The position numbers were made by a program, and so were the translations under genes. This document shows, piece by piece, positions 11,039-22,259 of a stretch of 64,000 nucleotides of DNA. Location of the stretch: positions 23,283,875 through 23,347,874 of the forward strand of contig OY720350.1 in NCBI GenBank assembly GCA_963082975.1, read 5' to 3'. The notes beneath the pieces are model-generated. The model was given only the letters and a program-made list of their open reading frames with translations. It did no database searches and was not told the DNA's origin. This DNA is from Labia minor. Its lineage: Eukaryota; Arthropoda; Insecta; Dermaptera; Spongiphoridae. Numbering within the stretch: the stretch's first letter is position 1; each line of letters begins with the position of its first letter.

Positions 11039-12990
11039 ATTATATTATTATTACTATAATATAAAATAATCTGTCAAATTCTTAAGGTTCGTTCTATATT
11101 GAATTTTGACCTTAAAGTTAAATACATAAAGACAAAAGTAATTTTTGATTCAGATAAATTTGTTTAAAAATTAATAGATCAGACATTTTAGATAATACTT
11201 CTGAGAATACTCCTAGAATAATACTCAGAAAAAATATTTGGTTTTAAAATATTTATCATATATATAATATTATTTAATATATATAATCGAAATTTATCAA
11301 TAAATAATAAAATAAAGGATCAAATGAATTTAATAATCCAAAGAGGATATTCTGTAATATTATATTCTCTCAATTAGAAAAGTAATATAAGAAATTAAAA
11401 ATTACTCTTAATTGATTTTTATTATTATTTGGAACTATAACAACAATGACCATAAATTTAATCAAGAACTCCACTTTCAGTTTCGATAAATCATTAATTA
11501 TTATTGAATCAATCAAATCTCATAGAAAATTGAGCCTTCTTCACGGAGGCACAGCCATGAAAACATCAACTGTAATTATACTGATAGATGGATAAATTCC
11601 AAATAACTAATTTTTAAATAAATAAATAAGTAATAAATGAATATTATTATCTTTCGTAATTAAAGAAAATAATATATATATATATATATATAGGTGAATG
11701 AATTAACCTTAACACTCATAAATTTTTGAAAAAAAAAGAAATTTTTAAAACATAAAAAAGTAATATCTTTAAAAGACGAGTAAATCAATACTAATCATTA
11801 ATAAATTTCTCTTCAATTTCTTTTTATTTATATTATTATTTCTGTAATTTTGAAATAATATTTCCAAAATTAAAATTATATTTAAATGATTATTAAAAAT
11901 TAGAAGGTAAAAACTTTCAGGAAGAAATTATTAATCGAAAGAGATGAATATATATATATATAATTCATACATATCTTCGCGTGTTTTAACGAAATTACAA
12001 AATTTATAGAGATATAATTAATAGACAATTTAAATATATATTTTTCATCGATTAAGATGTTTAACAACATACCCACATATCAATGTCGAAATCTTTTTTT
12101 TTTTTATTAAAAACGAAAGTCAATCAATTGACTTCAAAATTTAAATTAAAAAAAGAAGCAATTTCTTAAATTACTTAATAATAAAAAAAAACTACAATAC
12201 ACCCAAAGATTAAAATAAGGTAATTACGTAAAGATATCATAATAAATAGAGAAGTGCATTGATACATGTTTATATTTTAATTATATAGTAAAAATTTCAC
12301 ATGAATTAAATAAATATAATAAAGAATTTATTATTTATGATAACAGTGAAACCTTTTTTCAATTCGATACTTAGTATATAGTTAAATAGGAAATAATCGT
12401 ATTTTATTTTACCTTTAATATTAATATTAATGTTAATATACATAATATATATATATATACTATAAAGTAATAAATTTTTAATTAATATAAATGTATATAT
12501 CTAGTTAATAAGAAAGATAAACAAGAAAGATTACAAAAATTGAAGTAAACATTTTAAAAAAAAATTAAATTATTTATTTTACATTTAAATATATAATTTC
12601 ATTTTCATTTAATAAACGAAAGGGAAATAATAATAGTTTTCTTGAAATTAATTTATATATTAATATTATTTATACATAAACTTCTTTTTGTTAATCAATT
12701 TTCTATTAAAATATTTTACATTCATAAATTATTAATTTAAATTTATGATAGATATTCAATTCCAATATGTTTTTAATATTTTATATTTTTTTAGTCTTTT
12801 TTTATTTTTAAATTTTATGAGATTTAAAATTCTAATAAAAACAGTTTCAATTTATTTTACTAATTTTAATGATATTTTTAATTTTAAAATTAAGCTAGTT
12901 ATAAGAATTTAATATATTACATGGTTGTTATTATATTATTTATTAATAGTATTTGAATTAAAAACTCAGGTTTTTAGATAAAAAATTATT
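11039..12990. other. A+T-rich intergenic sequence, nothing recognised
   Basis: Two TA microsatellites (about 11671-11692 and 12444-12460) and otherwise low-complexity DNA. No coding signal. Confidence 0.55.
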
Positions 12991-12998
12991 TTATTTTT

Positions 12999-13444
12999 TA
13001 ACGTATTCTCCTTTGAAGTGTATACACTTTGTCTAACGTTTCTCCAATTTTTATTTCCTTTCATAATAAGAAAATTTGTCGACGACATCAAAAAGGATTT
13101 GTTTGTGAGATGATATCATCATTGGAGTCAAATCTCTTTCCATAGAGCCATTTCTTCGAATTTGGAAACAAGTCACTCGGGGTTAATTCTGGTGAATAGG
13201 GTGGATGAGGGAGTAATTCGTATCCTAATTTATGGATTTCCTTGGAAATTCACTTTTTTTCCATTTTGTTCTCAAATCTCTAGATAGTCTGCTATTAATG
13301 GATGTCAAACCAAAACTAAAAGACCCAGCTAATTTCAATTTGGACAGGGATCAGCTGATCGTTGCATGCTGACAGAAGCAGTGTTGCCATTTCATTTAAG
13401 AGACAGAAAATTTAAAATGTCACGGACTTATTGACCTGTTCTCG
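12999..13444 (-). mobile_element. Mariner remnant (ends CGAGGGCAGRTCAATAAGTC type)
   Basis: On the minus strand, the end at 13444 (GACCTGTTCTCG before TA) and the following about 150 bp match the 5' leader of the mariner family also seen at 29925-30090 and 40045-40331. The left part (about 13000-13260) encodes a degraded catalytic C-terminal piece (PYSPELTPSDLF, then KKWLYGKRFDSNDDII). The middle of the transposase is lost. Confidence 0.78.
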
Positions 13445-13594
13445 TATTTTAAGTTTTTAATTTGTTGATAGATAAAATACTATAGCTATTTTATATACAA
13501 TATATTGATTAGATCGATTAATTTGTTTATCAAAGATTATAAATATATATTTTTTTTATTAATAGAAATATGCATATTAAATATTATTTTATAT
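13400..13594. repeat. 195-bp sequence repeated after the 3' LTR
   Basis: The 195 bp just left of the 5' LTR (starting GAGACAGAAAATTT, ending TTTTATAT) recur apparently without change at 17504-17698, directly after the truncated 3' LTR. It is far too long to be an ordinary 4-6 bp LTR target duplication. Confidence 0.93.
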
Positions 13595-14357
13595 TGTAAC
13601 GAATGTATATTTGTTATATATAAATATGACAAAGTCACCCCAGGCGCTGTTGCATGACTGAATGGCAACGTCTGGGGGAGTCCAACTGCCCTCCGCGCGG
13701 TTGGTGACTTGGCATTATATAGTTAGTCAGATGCTAACCTTCTTTGTGTAAAGACGTGTTATCCTGTCTCCGCGTTCTTTGTGTAAAGACGTGTTTTGAT
13801 GATCCTCCATGTTGGATGGATCCTTTGTGACTCCCATGGTGGAGAAGTAATATAATATCTCTTATAATTATACATTTTCTTTGACTCCCATGGTGGAGAA
13901 GTAATATAACATTTCTTATAATTATACATTTTCTTTGACTCCCATGGTGGAGAAGTAATATAATATTTCTTATAATTATACATTTTCTTTTAAACAACCG
14001 TTTTTCAATTTAACTTAAACTACATCCTTATTGACCAGTCTCATTAAAATCTGCTTTACCTCTGAGTATAGCATGGCGCCCATTTAACCTTCATCTCTGC
14101 TGGACCATTGGAGGAAAGGTAGTTTGTTCTCTGCAGCTGCGGGTAATATTTTCCCCCTTCAAGAAGATATCCACCTGTTTACCTGTGGAGACCTTAAACT
14201 CCTTTTTTTCCCTCTCCACATAAGATCCATTTTTTTCCCTCTCCCATTTCCGCTCTTCTCTCTTCTATCACATTTTCCCTCCCTTCTCTCCCCCTTCTTC
14301 CCTCCTCCTTGTAAGGGGCCTGTTGGCATCCACTGTGGGCCACCCCCTCCCCTTACA
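13595..14357 (+). repeat. 5' long terminal repeat
   Basis: 763 bp, from TGTAACGAATG to CCCCTTACA, with the short inverted ends TGTAA/TTACA. It carries three tandem 54-bp units (13828-13989, each starting TGACTCCCATGGTGGAGAAG) and a duplicated CTTTGTGTAAAGACGTGTT. The tandem units may be enhancer-like; this is inference. Confidence 0.88.
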
Positions 14358-14360
14358 AAT

Positions 14361-14378
14361 TGACGCCCAACGTCGAGG
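14361..14378 (+). promoter_or_regulatory. Primer-binding-site-like sequence
   Basis: TGACGCCCAACGTCGAGG lies three bases after the 5' LTR and resembles the TGGCGCCCAACG-type tRNA primer sites of gypsy elements, with one difference near its start (TGA for TGG). The matching tRNA cannot be named from the sequence alone. Confidence 0.6.
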
Positions 14379-14805
14379 CCTGTTTTCCCCACCCCTGTGA
14401 AGGTAATAAGTGATATTAGTGCAAATAATTTGTGAATATTAATCAACCATATGGTGACACTCGCCCTAAGGAACAACCACACTTAAGTACATTTATATAT
14501 ATTTTTTTTTCTTTTGGTTTTAAAACCTATGATTTTTTTTTTATTTTTCTTTCTATTATTTATACTTTGTTTGAGAATTGAATTTTTTTTTCTCTCTTTC
14601 TCAGTTACATTGACATTGTATTATTATTATTATTATTTTTTATTTTTACTTTCATTGTATTTATTTATTATTTAGTTATTAGGATTTATATTTAATTTAA
14701 TATTCAATTTATATATTTTTATTTTTATATTATAGTTTTTTTACATACAATTAATTAATTATTATAATTAGTAGTATATTGTGGTATATAATTTATTGTT
14801 AAGAA

Positions 14806-16566
14806 ATGGCTTTCCTCACTAGAGCACGTAAGGAGGATTTAATAGTTTTGGCTGATGAATTGGGCATTGAAATTAATAATTCAATGAAAATTATTCAAAT
14901 TAAAGATGCTATATTAGCACATGATGATTTTGATGATGAGATAGCTCAGGGTATCCTCAATTCTATTGTAGAACAGAGAGTTGAAAGGCTAGAGTTAGAA
15001 AAAATTAGACTTAACTCACCTCATCACAACCCTCCACCTGTAGGAGCCCCCTTTCCCCAAATAGATTTAGCCAATCGCCTCCCAAAACTTAATAAAAATG
15101 ATGATATTAATTCATACTTAATGGTCTTTGAAAGACAGATGAATTTTTTTAAAATACCTCAAGAAAATTGGGTATCTTATTTATCTACAACCCTCCCTTT
15201 AGACCTAGTAAGGTTGTTATATAGAGAATCGGATAAAAATTTAATGGATTTTAATTATATTAAAACCCTTTTGATGCAAAGATTTAAAATCACTAAAGAA
15301 AAGATGCGTCAATTATTTTACAACAGTAAAAAATGTCCCACTCACACGTGGACTGATTTCTATCATAGCTTATTGGTTCATTTTGAATCATGGATAAAGG
15401 AATTGAATATCAATAACTTCGAGGCATTAAAGGATTTAATTATTACAAATCAATTAAAAACTCACGTGTCATCACAATGTCGTGAGCACTTTTTAGATGA
15501 ATGGGAAACATTAAATAAGCCTCTTGAATTAATAAAAAAACTTGAAAATTATGACAACCTCCGAAATACGGATGGCAAAATTGTAAATAAAGTAGCCCCC
15601 CGTGGTACTGATACCGTTTCTATGGAGAAACCTGTTAAAAATGTAAAAAAATGTTATGGATGTGGGAAAATAGGTACTATTAAGCCCAAATGCACTGATT
15701 GCAATCCCCAATTAAAAACTAATAAAGTAGATCCTACTTTTAATTTTAATAATACTATCAAAATATCTTCAAATGAACAAAAAGGATTTCTCCCTCTCCT
15801 CCCCATTCAAATAGGCGATGCCACGGGTACGGCATGTGCTGACTCTGGTGCCTCTCATTCCATAGGGAGTGAAAAATTATATAATATTTTAAAAAATAAA
15901 AATGTTACATTTTATAATAAATCAGTAACTATTAGTTTAGCTGATGGCTCTAGCCAAGAGCATCAAGTAGATTTAATTGAATTACCTATAAATATTAAAA
16001 ATAAAATAGTGCCCACCAGGCTGATGTTTTTTCAAAATCAAAAAATCCCCAGAACCTTATTGGGAAATGATTTTTTAAAACAGGCAAGATTAATTATTGA
16101 TCTTTGCTCTAACCAGTGGTATTTTAATAATGGAAAGAAATTAAAATACCCCTTTGAGAAAGAAGAACCACTTATCGCCTCTGAACCTCACAAAATTCAT
16201 TATTTATCGAATATTTTAATTACTAACAAAATGTTAAACGTCTCCCAAAAGCAGAAATCGAATCCATTATTGAACGAATGCAATAATATCTTTACTGCAG
16301 GGGGAGAGCCTACACCTTTTGGTGAGCACATAAATAGACAGGTGATTTACAATGACAACTTCGTCCCAGAAATCACCCCTTATCTAAAGAGATTCGCAAA
16401 TAATTTGAAATTTATAAATGAAAGAATCGAATCTAAGCAATTAAAAAATAAGAATTGCAATGATAAAAATCTTCAACAATTGTCATTTCCTATACAAACT
16501 TGCTCTTGGTATAGGAGATATATTCCTAAAAAGAGAAGTCGACCTCGAAAGGGTGACTCTAATTAA
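14806..16566 (+). CDS. Gag-protease polyprotein with deleted pol
   Basis: 586 residues. Residues 1-40 resemble a SAP-like start (RARKEDLIVLADELGI). Residues 90-250 form a SCAN/gag-like capsid region. A zinc knuckle follows at 283-296 (CYGCGKIG, T291, C296), where the usual histidine is replaced by threonine. A retropepsin has its catalytic DSG at 346-348 and a later LLGNDFL block (418-424). After FTAGGEPTPFGEHINR, which normally leads into reverse transcriptase, about 50 residues follow. Then TCSWYRRYIP (565-574) appears, a motif normally found after reverse transcriptase. An in-frame deletion has therefore removed the polymerase, and the frame ends soon after without RNase H or integrase. 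The open frame suggests the product may still be made; the altered knuckle may weaken RNA binding. Confidence 0.88.
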   Translation: MAFLTRARKEDLIVLADELGIEINNSMKIIQIKDAILAHDDFDDEIAQGILNSIVEQRVERLELEKIRLNSPHHNPPPVGAPFPQIDLANRLPKLNKNDDINSYLMVFERQMNFFKIPQENWVSYLSTTLPLDLVRLLYRESDKNLMDFNYIKTLLMQRFKITKEKMRQLFYNSKKCPTHTWTDFYHSLLVHFESWIKELNINNFEALKDLIITNQLKTHVSSQCREHFLDEWETLNKPLELIKKLENYDNLRNTDGKIVNKVAPRGTDTVSMEKPVKNVKKCYGCGKIGTIKPKCTDCNPQLKTNKVDPTFNFNNTIKISSNEQKGFLPLLPIQIGDATGTACADSGASHSIGSEKLYNILKNKNVTFYNKSVTISLADGSSQEHQVDLIELPINIKNKIVPTRLMFFQNQKIPRTLLGNDFLKQARLIIDLCSNQWYFNNGKKLKYPFEKEEPLIASEPHKIHYLSNILITNKMLNVSQKQKSNPLLNECNNIFTAGGEPTPFGEHINRQVIYNDNFVPEITPYLKRFANNLKFINERIESKQLKNKNCNDKNLQQLSFPIQTCSWYRRYIPKKRSRPRKGDSN

Positions 16567-16889
16567 TTATTAAGAACTATTGTATATTTTTCTTTGATTT
16601 TTGTGAACTTTTTTATATTATTAATTGTTTAATTAATTATTAAGATTATTGTATATTTTTCTTTGATTTTTGTGAACTTTTTTTTATATTATTAATTGTT
16701 TAATTAAGTATTAAGATTATTATGTGTTTTTCTTAAATTTTTGTGAATATTTTCAATTTTTCTAGTTAAGTATTAAGAATTATTATATCTTTGTCTTTAA
16801 TCTTTATGAATTTTTTTTTTGTTGTATTATTAAATATTGTTTTTCGCTTTTCTCTTTTTCTGACTCCTTCGTTGGGACTTCTTCAGGAG

Positions 16890-16903
16890 TCAGAGGGGGA
16901 GGA
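16890..16903 (+). promoter_or_regulatory. Polypurine tract
   Basis: CAGAGGGGGAGGA lies directly before TGTAACG of the 3' LTR, the expected site for plus-strand priming. Confidence 0.8.
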
Positions 16904-17503
16904 TGTAACGAATGTATATTTGTTATATATAAATATGACAAAGTCACCCCAGGCGCTGTTGCATGACTGAATGGCAACGTCTGGGGGAGTCCAACTGCCC
17001 TCCGCGCGGTTGGTGACTTGGCATTATATAGTTAGTCAGATGCTAACCTTCTTTGTGTAAAGACGTGTTATCCTGTCTCCGCGTTCTTTGTGTAAAGACG
17101 TGTTTTGATGATCCTCCATGTTGGATGGATCCTTTGTGACTCCCATGGTGGAGAAGTAATATAATATCTCTTATAATTATACATTTTCTTTGACTCCCAT
17201 GGTGGAGAAGTAATATAACATTTCTTATAATTATACATTTTCTTTGACTCCCATGGTGGAGAAGTAATATAATATTTCTTATAATTATACATTTTCTTTT
17301 AAACAACCGTTTTTCAATTTAACTTAAACTACATCCTTATTGACCAGTCTCATTAAAATCTGCTTTACCTCTGAGTATAGCATGGCGCCCATTTAACCTT
17401 CATCTCTGCTGGACCATTGGAGGAAAGGTAGTTTGTTCTCTGCAGCTGCGGGTAATATTTTCCCCCTTCAAGAAGATATCCACCTGTTTACCTGTGGAGA
17501 CCT
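16904..17503 (+). repeat. 3' LTR, truncated
   Basis: 600 bp matching 13595-14194 with no difference that I can see, then broken at GTGGAGACCT. The last 163 bp present in the 5' LTR are missing, and the 195-bp flank copy follows at once. Confidence 0.9.
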
Positions 17504-17698
17504 GAGACAGAAAATTTAAAATGTCACGGACTTATTGACCTGTTCTCGTATTTTAAGTTTTTAATTTGTTGATAGATAAAATACTATAGCTATTTTATAT
17601 ACAATATATTGATTAGATCGATTAATTTGTTTATCAAAGATTATAAATATATATTTTTTTTATTAATAGAAATATGCATATTAAATATTATTTTATAT
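17504..17698. repeat. Second copy of the 195-bp flank
   Basis: Direct repeat of 13400-13594. Both copies begin GAGAC, and the LTR has GGAGACC close to the junction, so a short homology may have guided the join. Beyond 17698 the sequence differs from the LTR and probably represents the original right flank of the insertion site. Confidence 0.92.
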
Positions 17699-19112
17699 GA
17701 ATTTTTCTAACTGGTACTTGTGTTCTAGTTCATTCATTCATTCTAGATCGCCCTTCTCTTAATTGATTTCAATTCATCTATATACTCGAACTTTCTTTAT
17801 TTCTCATTGCCACTTTTCTATAATCTCATCATCTTACTCTTCTATAAATATTTATATTTCATTCTACACTAATTTATATAATTTAAATTTTTTTTATATA
17901 AATACGTTTATTTTACAATTGACATTTTAAATTATAAATGTTGCTTATTTTCCTTTAATATTTTTACGTAAATAAAAAAATGCATTCTTAATATTTAGTC
18001 AATGATTTATAAAGAAAAAAGAATAATGTAAAAAAGATGATGAATAGTTTTTATTAATGAATAATGAAAAAAAAAGTGTGAAGAAATTTCTAAGATAAAA
18101 AAAAGATATAAATATATATATATATATATAGAAATAGAATCTTTCTCTTCATCTTTGTTATTTACAACATATTCTCGTGTTGTTCATCCAAGCATATATT
18201 TCTTTTATTATCATCAAAATAAAGGTGAGATAACCATAACGTGGCTCGTTAGTTCAAAAAAAAAAAAATTCGATTAAATATTATTATGAAATAAGTACTA
18301 TATATACATTTCTTCTTTTTTTTCAAAAAATAAAATAAAAATATTTAATCAATTAATAAATAAAATTATTTATATAATTTATTCATTAATTAATTCACAA
18401 AATTAAAAAGAGAACTAGATAGAGAAAAGTTGTGAACGAAACTGAGAGTTGAGAAAAAACCAAGCAAAACAAACAAACCAAACCGTTTATGTAAATTTTA
18501 TACAAATGCTTTTCTGATTGTCTATTATTATCTCATTATCACTTGAGAAAATAAACTAAAGTATTATTTACTACTTGGATTGAAAGGGAGAGGAGAGGGG
18601 AGGGGTTCAATACAATTCTCTAATTCTAATAGATGGATTTTACTAATTTCATTCTATTTAATAAAAAAATCACAGTATAAATTTAGAATGAATGAAATTG
18701 ACAATGTCAACAAAAATTTTATATTTATTATAATAAAATATTATTTAATTTAATGTATAATAAGAGAGAGATTATATAAAACAGTAATTATTATAATGGA
18801 ATGAAAGGGAACAAATACAATAATAATTATATTAAATTGAATTTAGAAATTAAAACATTATCTATTTTTCTTTAATTCACTCTCTCTATAAAGTATAAAT
18901 ATTCTCAAAATTTTATAAATATTTTTTATATATATTCTGATTTCTTCTTCAACAATAATTTTTAAAATTTGAACAAAATCCAACAATAAAAACATTTATT
19001 TATAAATATATCGAAAAATATATCGAACGTGACGTCATCAATCGAGTGGAGAAGATTTCTTGGGTATAAGAAATATTAAGGACTTGAAATGGTCGCCTTA
19101 CTCACATATATC
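17699..19112. other. A+T-rich intergenic sequence, nothing recognised
   Basis: TA microsatellite at about 18113-18130 and a purine-rich stretch near 18580-18605. No gene or element end recognised. Confidence 0.55.
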
Positions 19113-19114
19113 TA

Positions 19115-20239
19115 AGGTAATGGCACCTATAGATGACACTTTTGAATTTAAACTAAAAAAATAAGCAAATTTTAAAACATACGCGGAATTTTTTTTTTAA
19201 TGATAGTTTTGTTTTTCCACCACCTGAGAGAGATATCCTATAACAATACAATTAGTCGCCCTATTTTTCTTCTTTTAACTTGAAAAGCAGACCGGATCGT
19301 CATCAATTGATTTTTTCAACAAATCTTAAAGATAACCTTAAGGTAAGTAATGTTCTTAATTAGTATTTTATATTTTTATTTTCATATTTATCAAGAATTT
19401 AATAACTACATTATAAAATAGACTTAATATAGATATAAATCACTTCAATTTAAACAGTTAATTTTTAAAAATTTTTATCAACCGTGTTATCTATAGGTGC
19501 CCCTAAAAGTTGTTTTTCCTATAGATGACAGCAATGTATATATTTTAAAAAAATTGTCTATTATATTAATAGCTGTAAAGAGGAGATAATTTTATATAAT
19601 TCAACCAAATTGCATGTCTGAATAAAGGTGACACTGTGTTTTATCTTTAGGTTTCTCATTGTCAGAAAAATTTTTTCTGTTCCAGAACTTCAAACCCTAT
19701 TTTTTTGAAAATTTTTTTAAATTACTCTGTTCTCAATGTATAATTAAAAATGCATAATTAAAAAAAGATTTGTTTAAAATCAATTTTTTATTTTATTATA
19801 ATAATCAGCTAAAAATAAAATCAATCACAATAAATATATCTAATGTATCATATGAAACCTGATTTTTTTATTATAACTAAAGTTAAAGCAGCAACAAGGT
19901 GTTGGAAAGATGTTTTACTTTGTAAATAAATAAGTTGAAAATAAAGAGAGCAAGCGAAGTGAAAAAAAGTAGATATCATCTTTGGGTTCCATAATTGTCA
20001 TCATTAGGTTCCACCAAAATTGTTGGTGTCATCTATAGGTGCCATTTGATTACTTTGAAAAAAAATTATATTCCTTATAAACTCATATAAAAGTTTAAAA
20101 TATTTATCCTGGTGATAAAAGGTAAGATAAGCTTCATAATAACAAAAAGGTTTTTTTTGTGAGACGTATATAGTTTCAGTTTTATAAAAGAAAATAGTGG
20201 CAAGAGCGCTTAAAATGTCATTTATTGGTGCCATTACCT
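19115..20239. mobile_element. TA-flanked inverted-repeat element, non-coding
   Basis: The ends read AGGTAATGGCACC on both strands, flanked by TA at 19113-19114 and 20240-20241. Internal copies of the TGGCACCTATAGATGACA-type end sequence recur near 19485-19530 and 20005-20045 (some degraded). I see no convincing transposase, so it is a 1.1-kb non-autonomous element. A solo end of the same type lies at about 41712-41735. Confidence 0.78.
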
Positions 20240-20283
20240 TATCTATAATATAAAAATAATTCGCAAAATGTGATGGTAAGTGC

Positions 20284-20797
20284 ATAACTCAATAACGCCT
20301 GGACCAATTTTCCCAATTATTTTTTTTAAATGTTAGCTAAAGTCCAACGATGGTTTTTACGGCGAAAAAAAAATCGAATAATTGCAGGAAAACCATAAAA
20401 ACAGCCCTTTTTTTTCATACAAACGTAACGTTACCATGCCAACCGATAACAACAAATTTCAAATTTTACTCTACTTTTTAGTTAGAAATTTTTTCCCCAG
20501 AATGCCACTGAAAAAATCAAATTTAAGTAGGCATTTAAAACATAGTAGGTAAAAGAAAGAACGTTTAAAATTTAAGTCAGGTAGGGTCATCTGATTTGTT
20601 AGAATTACAAAAACAAAGTTATGGAACCTAAAATTAAAAAACGATTAATTGAGTCTCAGTCTGAAAGAGAAAATAGGCTTTTTAAAAATAGGGTCTTACA
20701 TGCAGCATGTCGCTCTACTAAGACAAAAGAAGAAAAAGAAGAGAGGTTAAAAAAAGATAAACTTCAGGGGGTACAGGGGGCAGAGCTCCCGTCTAGG
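20284..20797 (+). mobile_element. Degenerate Helitron-like fragment
   Basis: A frame at 20502 reads MPLKKSNLSRHLKHSR before a stop. A second frame, 20621-20830, reads RLIESQSERENRLFKNRV and then KEEKEERLKKDKLQ. Both resemble the repetitive charged N-terminal region of Helitron-encoded proteins. The frames are not continuous, so this is a remnant. It ends in a GGGGGTACAGGGGGCAGAGC hairpin-like block and GTCTAG, also seen at 34219-34251. Confidence 0.5.
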
Positions 20798-20884
20798 TGT
20801 AAAGAGCGCCGAATAAATATATATATATAGATAGGTATAGATATATACTAGATGAAAATATATATAAATTCAAATATAAAAAAT

Positions 20885-21448
20885 CTGGAGTATTGAATTG
20901 GATTAAATAACATAATATATTATATTTAAATTAAATTTAATTAATTAAATGATAAATTAAAATTAATAAATAATATTTATTGAACCAGGGCATGTTTGGC
21001 TCTTTGTTGATGGCAACACGTCACGTGTTGGCGCGTGAGATTTGCAGTGTTAAAAAATTAATTCTGGTACTTTCAGCGATTCAATCAAGCTGAAATTCTA
21101 TAAATAGCAGTTTTATACAATTATTAATCATGTGAAAAATTATCAAACATATATCTTTATTTTTATGGTCACTTTAGAAGAAAAAAAATCAAAACGTTGT
21201 AGGTAATGACCCTCTTTCGGTTGAGCTACATTTCTCAAAAGTTGATAGAAAACTATGAATTTTGAATAATGCCCATGTACCAAATTTCATCATTCTAGCT
21301 CAAACCGGTTTTGAGTAATCTTGGCTACATACATACACACACACACACACAGACATTTTTCTCAACCTTAGTGAAAATGATTCAGGAACCTTCAAAACGT
21401 ATAAAAACATTAAAATCTCAACATCGAAAATTTTCGTGGCGAGATAGT
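20885..21448 (+). repeat. HINE-like repeat, deleted copy
   Basis: Starts CTGGAGTATTGAATTGG, lacking the usual GTCTCCACTCGACTATCTCG segment. It ends ...TTTTCGTGGCGAGATAGT, lacking the GATCGCAATACTATCTC half of the terminal hairpin. The CA microsatellite is at about 21332-21350. The same 3' shortening occurs at 43560, suggesting a subfamily. Confidence 0.78.
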
Positions 21449-21547
21449 AAAAATTAATTAGTTGAATAATATTATAATATATGATTAAAGTATTATAAAC
21501 ATAAAATGATATAATTTGGATTTTAAATTTTTATTTAATTATAATTA

Positions 21548-21579
<32 letters not shown>

Positions 21580-22040
21580 TTAAGGCATTCTAAATAGATG
21601 GTTCAATTGGAGATATAGTAAGGAAATAAACTCGTGAATAACATTATATGAATAGATTTCCCTTTCTTTTTATTAGAGAAAACTTGAATGAATCTCTTTC
21701 TCTCAGGTTGAGGGTCACGACCATCGACCATTGACAACAAAAAGGTCAAAAAGGTTCCATCCCAACTGGACAGTGAAAGTAACAGAATATCATTGTTATT
21801 ATATTACCAATATTTCCATAGATTTTTTTAAATTTTAAACGTAGAATATCATACATAGCAATAAATTACCTTTTTATTATGTTTATTATTATTGTTTTGT
21901 TTTCTTTGATAGAAAGTTAAGTAGTATAATCTGTAAGATTTTTTTCCAATTTCACAAACAGCACAAGATATCGAAATTTTATATGGTGGAAGGAAAATAT
22001 TAGCTGATTAGTGTTTAAAACTAATAATGTAGGTACAGGT
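21449..22040. other. A+T-rich spacer
   Basis: A long (TA)n tract at about 21549-21578 and a short stretch of ordinary composition at 21695-21780 that I do not recognise. Confidence 0.5.
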
Positions 22041-22044
22041 AATT

Positions 22045-22220
22045 ATAAAAATGAGCTATGACCAGACACAGAACCGTCAGAGGAATTGAAATAAATTAAT
22101 TTCCAAAAAACAGATACTATATGCGCATATGAAGTATATAAAAAAAAAAATTATTTTTAAAACTTGAATTAAAATGACTAAATTATATTATCTTAGTTTT
22201 TTTTTAGTTTAATTAATCAA

Positions 22221-22259
<39 letters not shown>

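Larger units (their letters stand above)
13595..17503 (+). mobile_element. Gypsy-type LTR element, gag-protease only
   Basis: Two LTRs (13595-14357 and 16904-17503) flank a primer-binding-like site, one ORF and a polypurine tract. The ORF contains gag and an aspartic protease, then jumps from just before the reverse transcriptase to a short piece normally found after it. Reverse transcriptase, RNase H and integrase are therefore absent. The two LTRs appear identical over the 600 bp they share, which implies a recent insertion made with enzymes from a relative. The 3' LTR lacks its last roughly 160 bp. Confidence 0.9.

Noticed and set aside
13828..13989. Regularly repeated 54-bp units as a CRISPR-like array
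   Set aside because: Units are contiguous tandem copies without spacers, inside an LTR of a eukaryotic retroelement.
13734..13997. Overlapping minus-strand frames with repeated CIIIRNIILLLHHGSQ-like peptides (also at 17043-17306)
   Set aside because: They are translations of the 54-bp tandem repeats in the LTR, present in both LTRs, not genes.
14159..14482. Minus-strand frame across the LTR end and leader
   Set aside because: It is created by the CT-rich leader of the LTR element and overlaps the primer-binding-like site; no family resemblance.
20004..20285. 93-codon minus-strand frame
   Set aside because: It falls mostly within the non-coding TA-flanked element and starts in its end repeats; no recognisable domain.
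21549..21578. (TA)n tracts here and at 22228-22256, 49276-49299 and 55619-55632
   Set aside because: Ordinary microsatellites expected in A+T-rich DNA.
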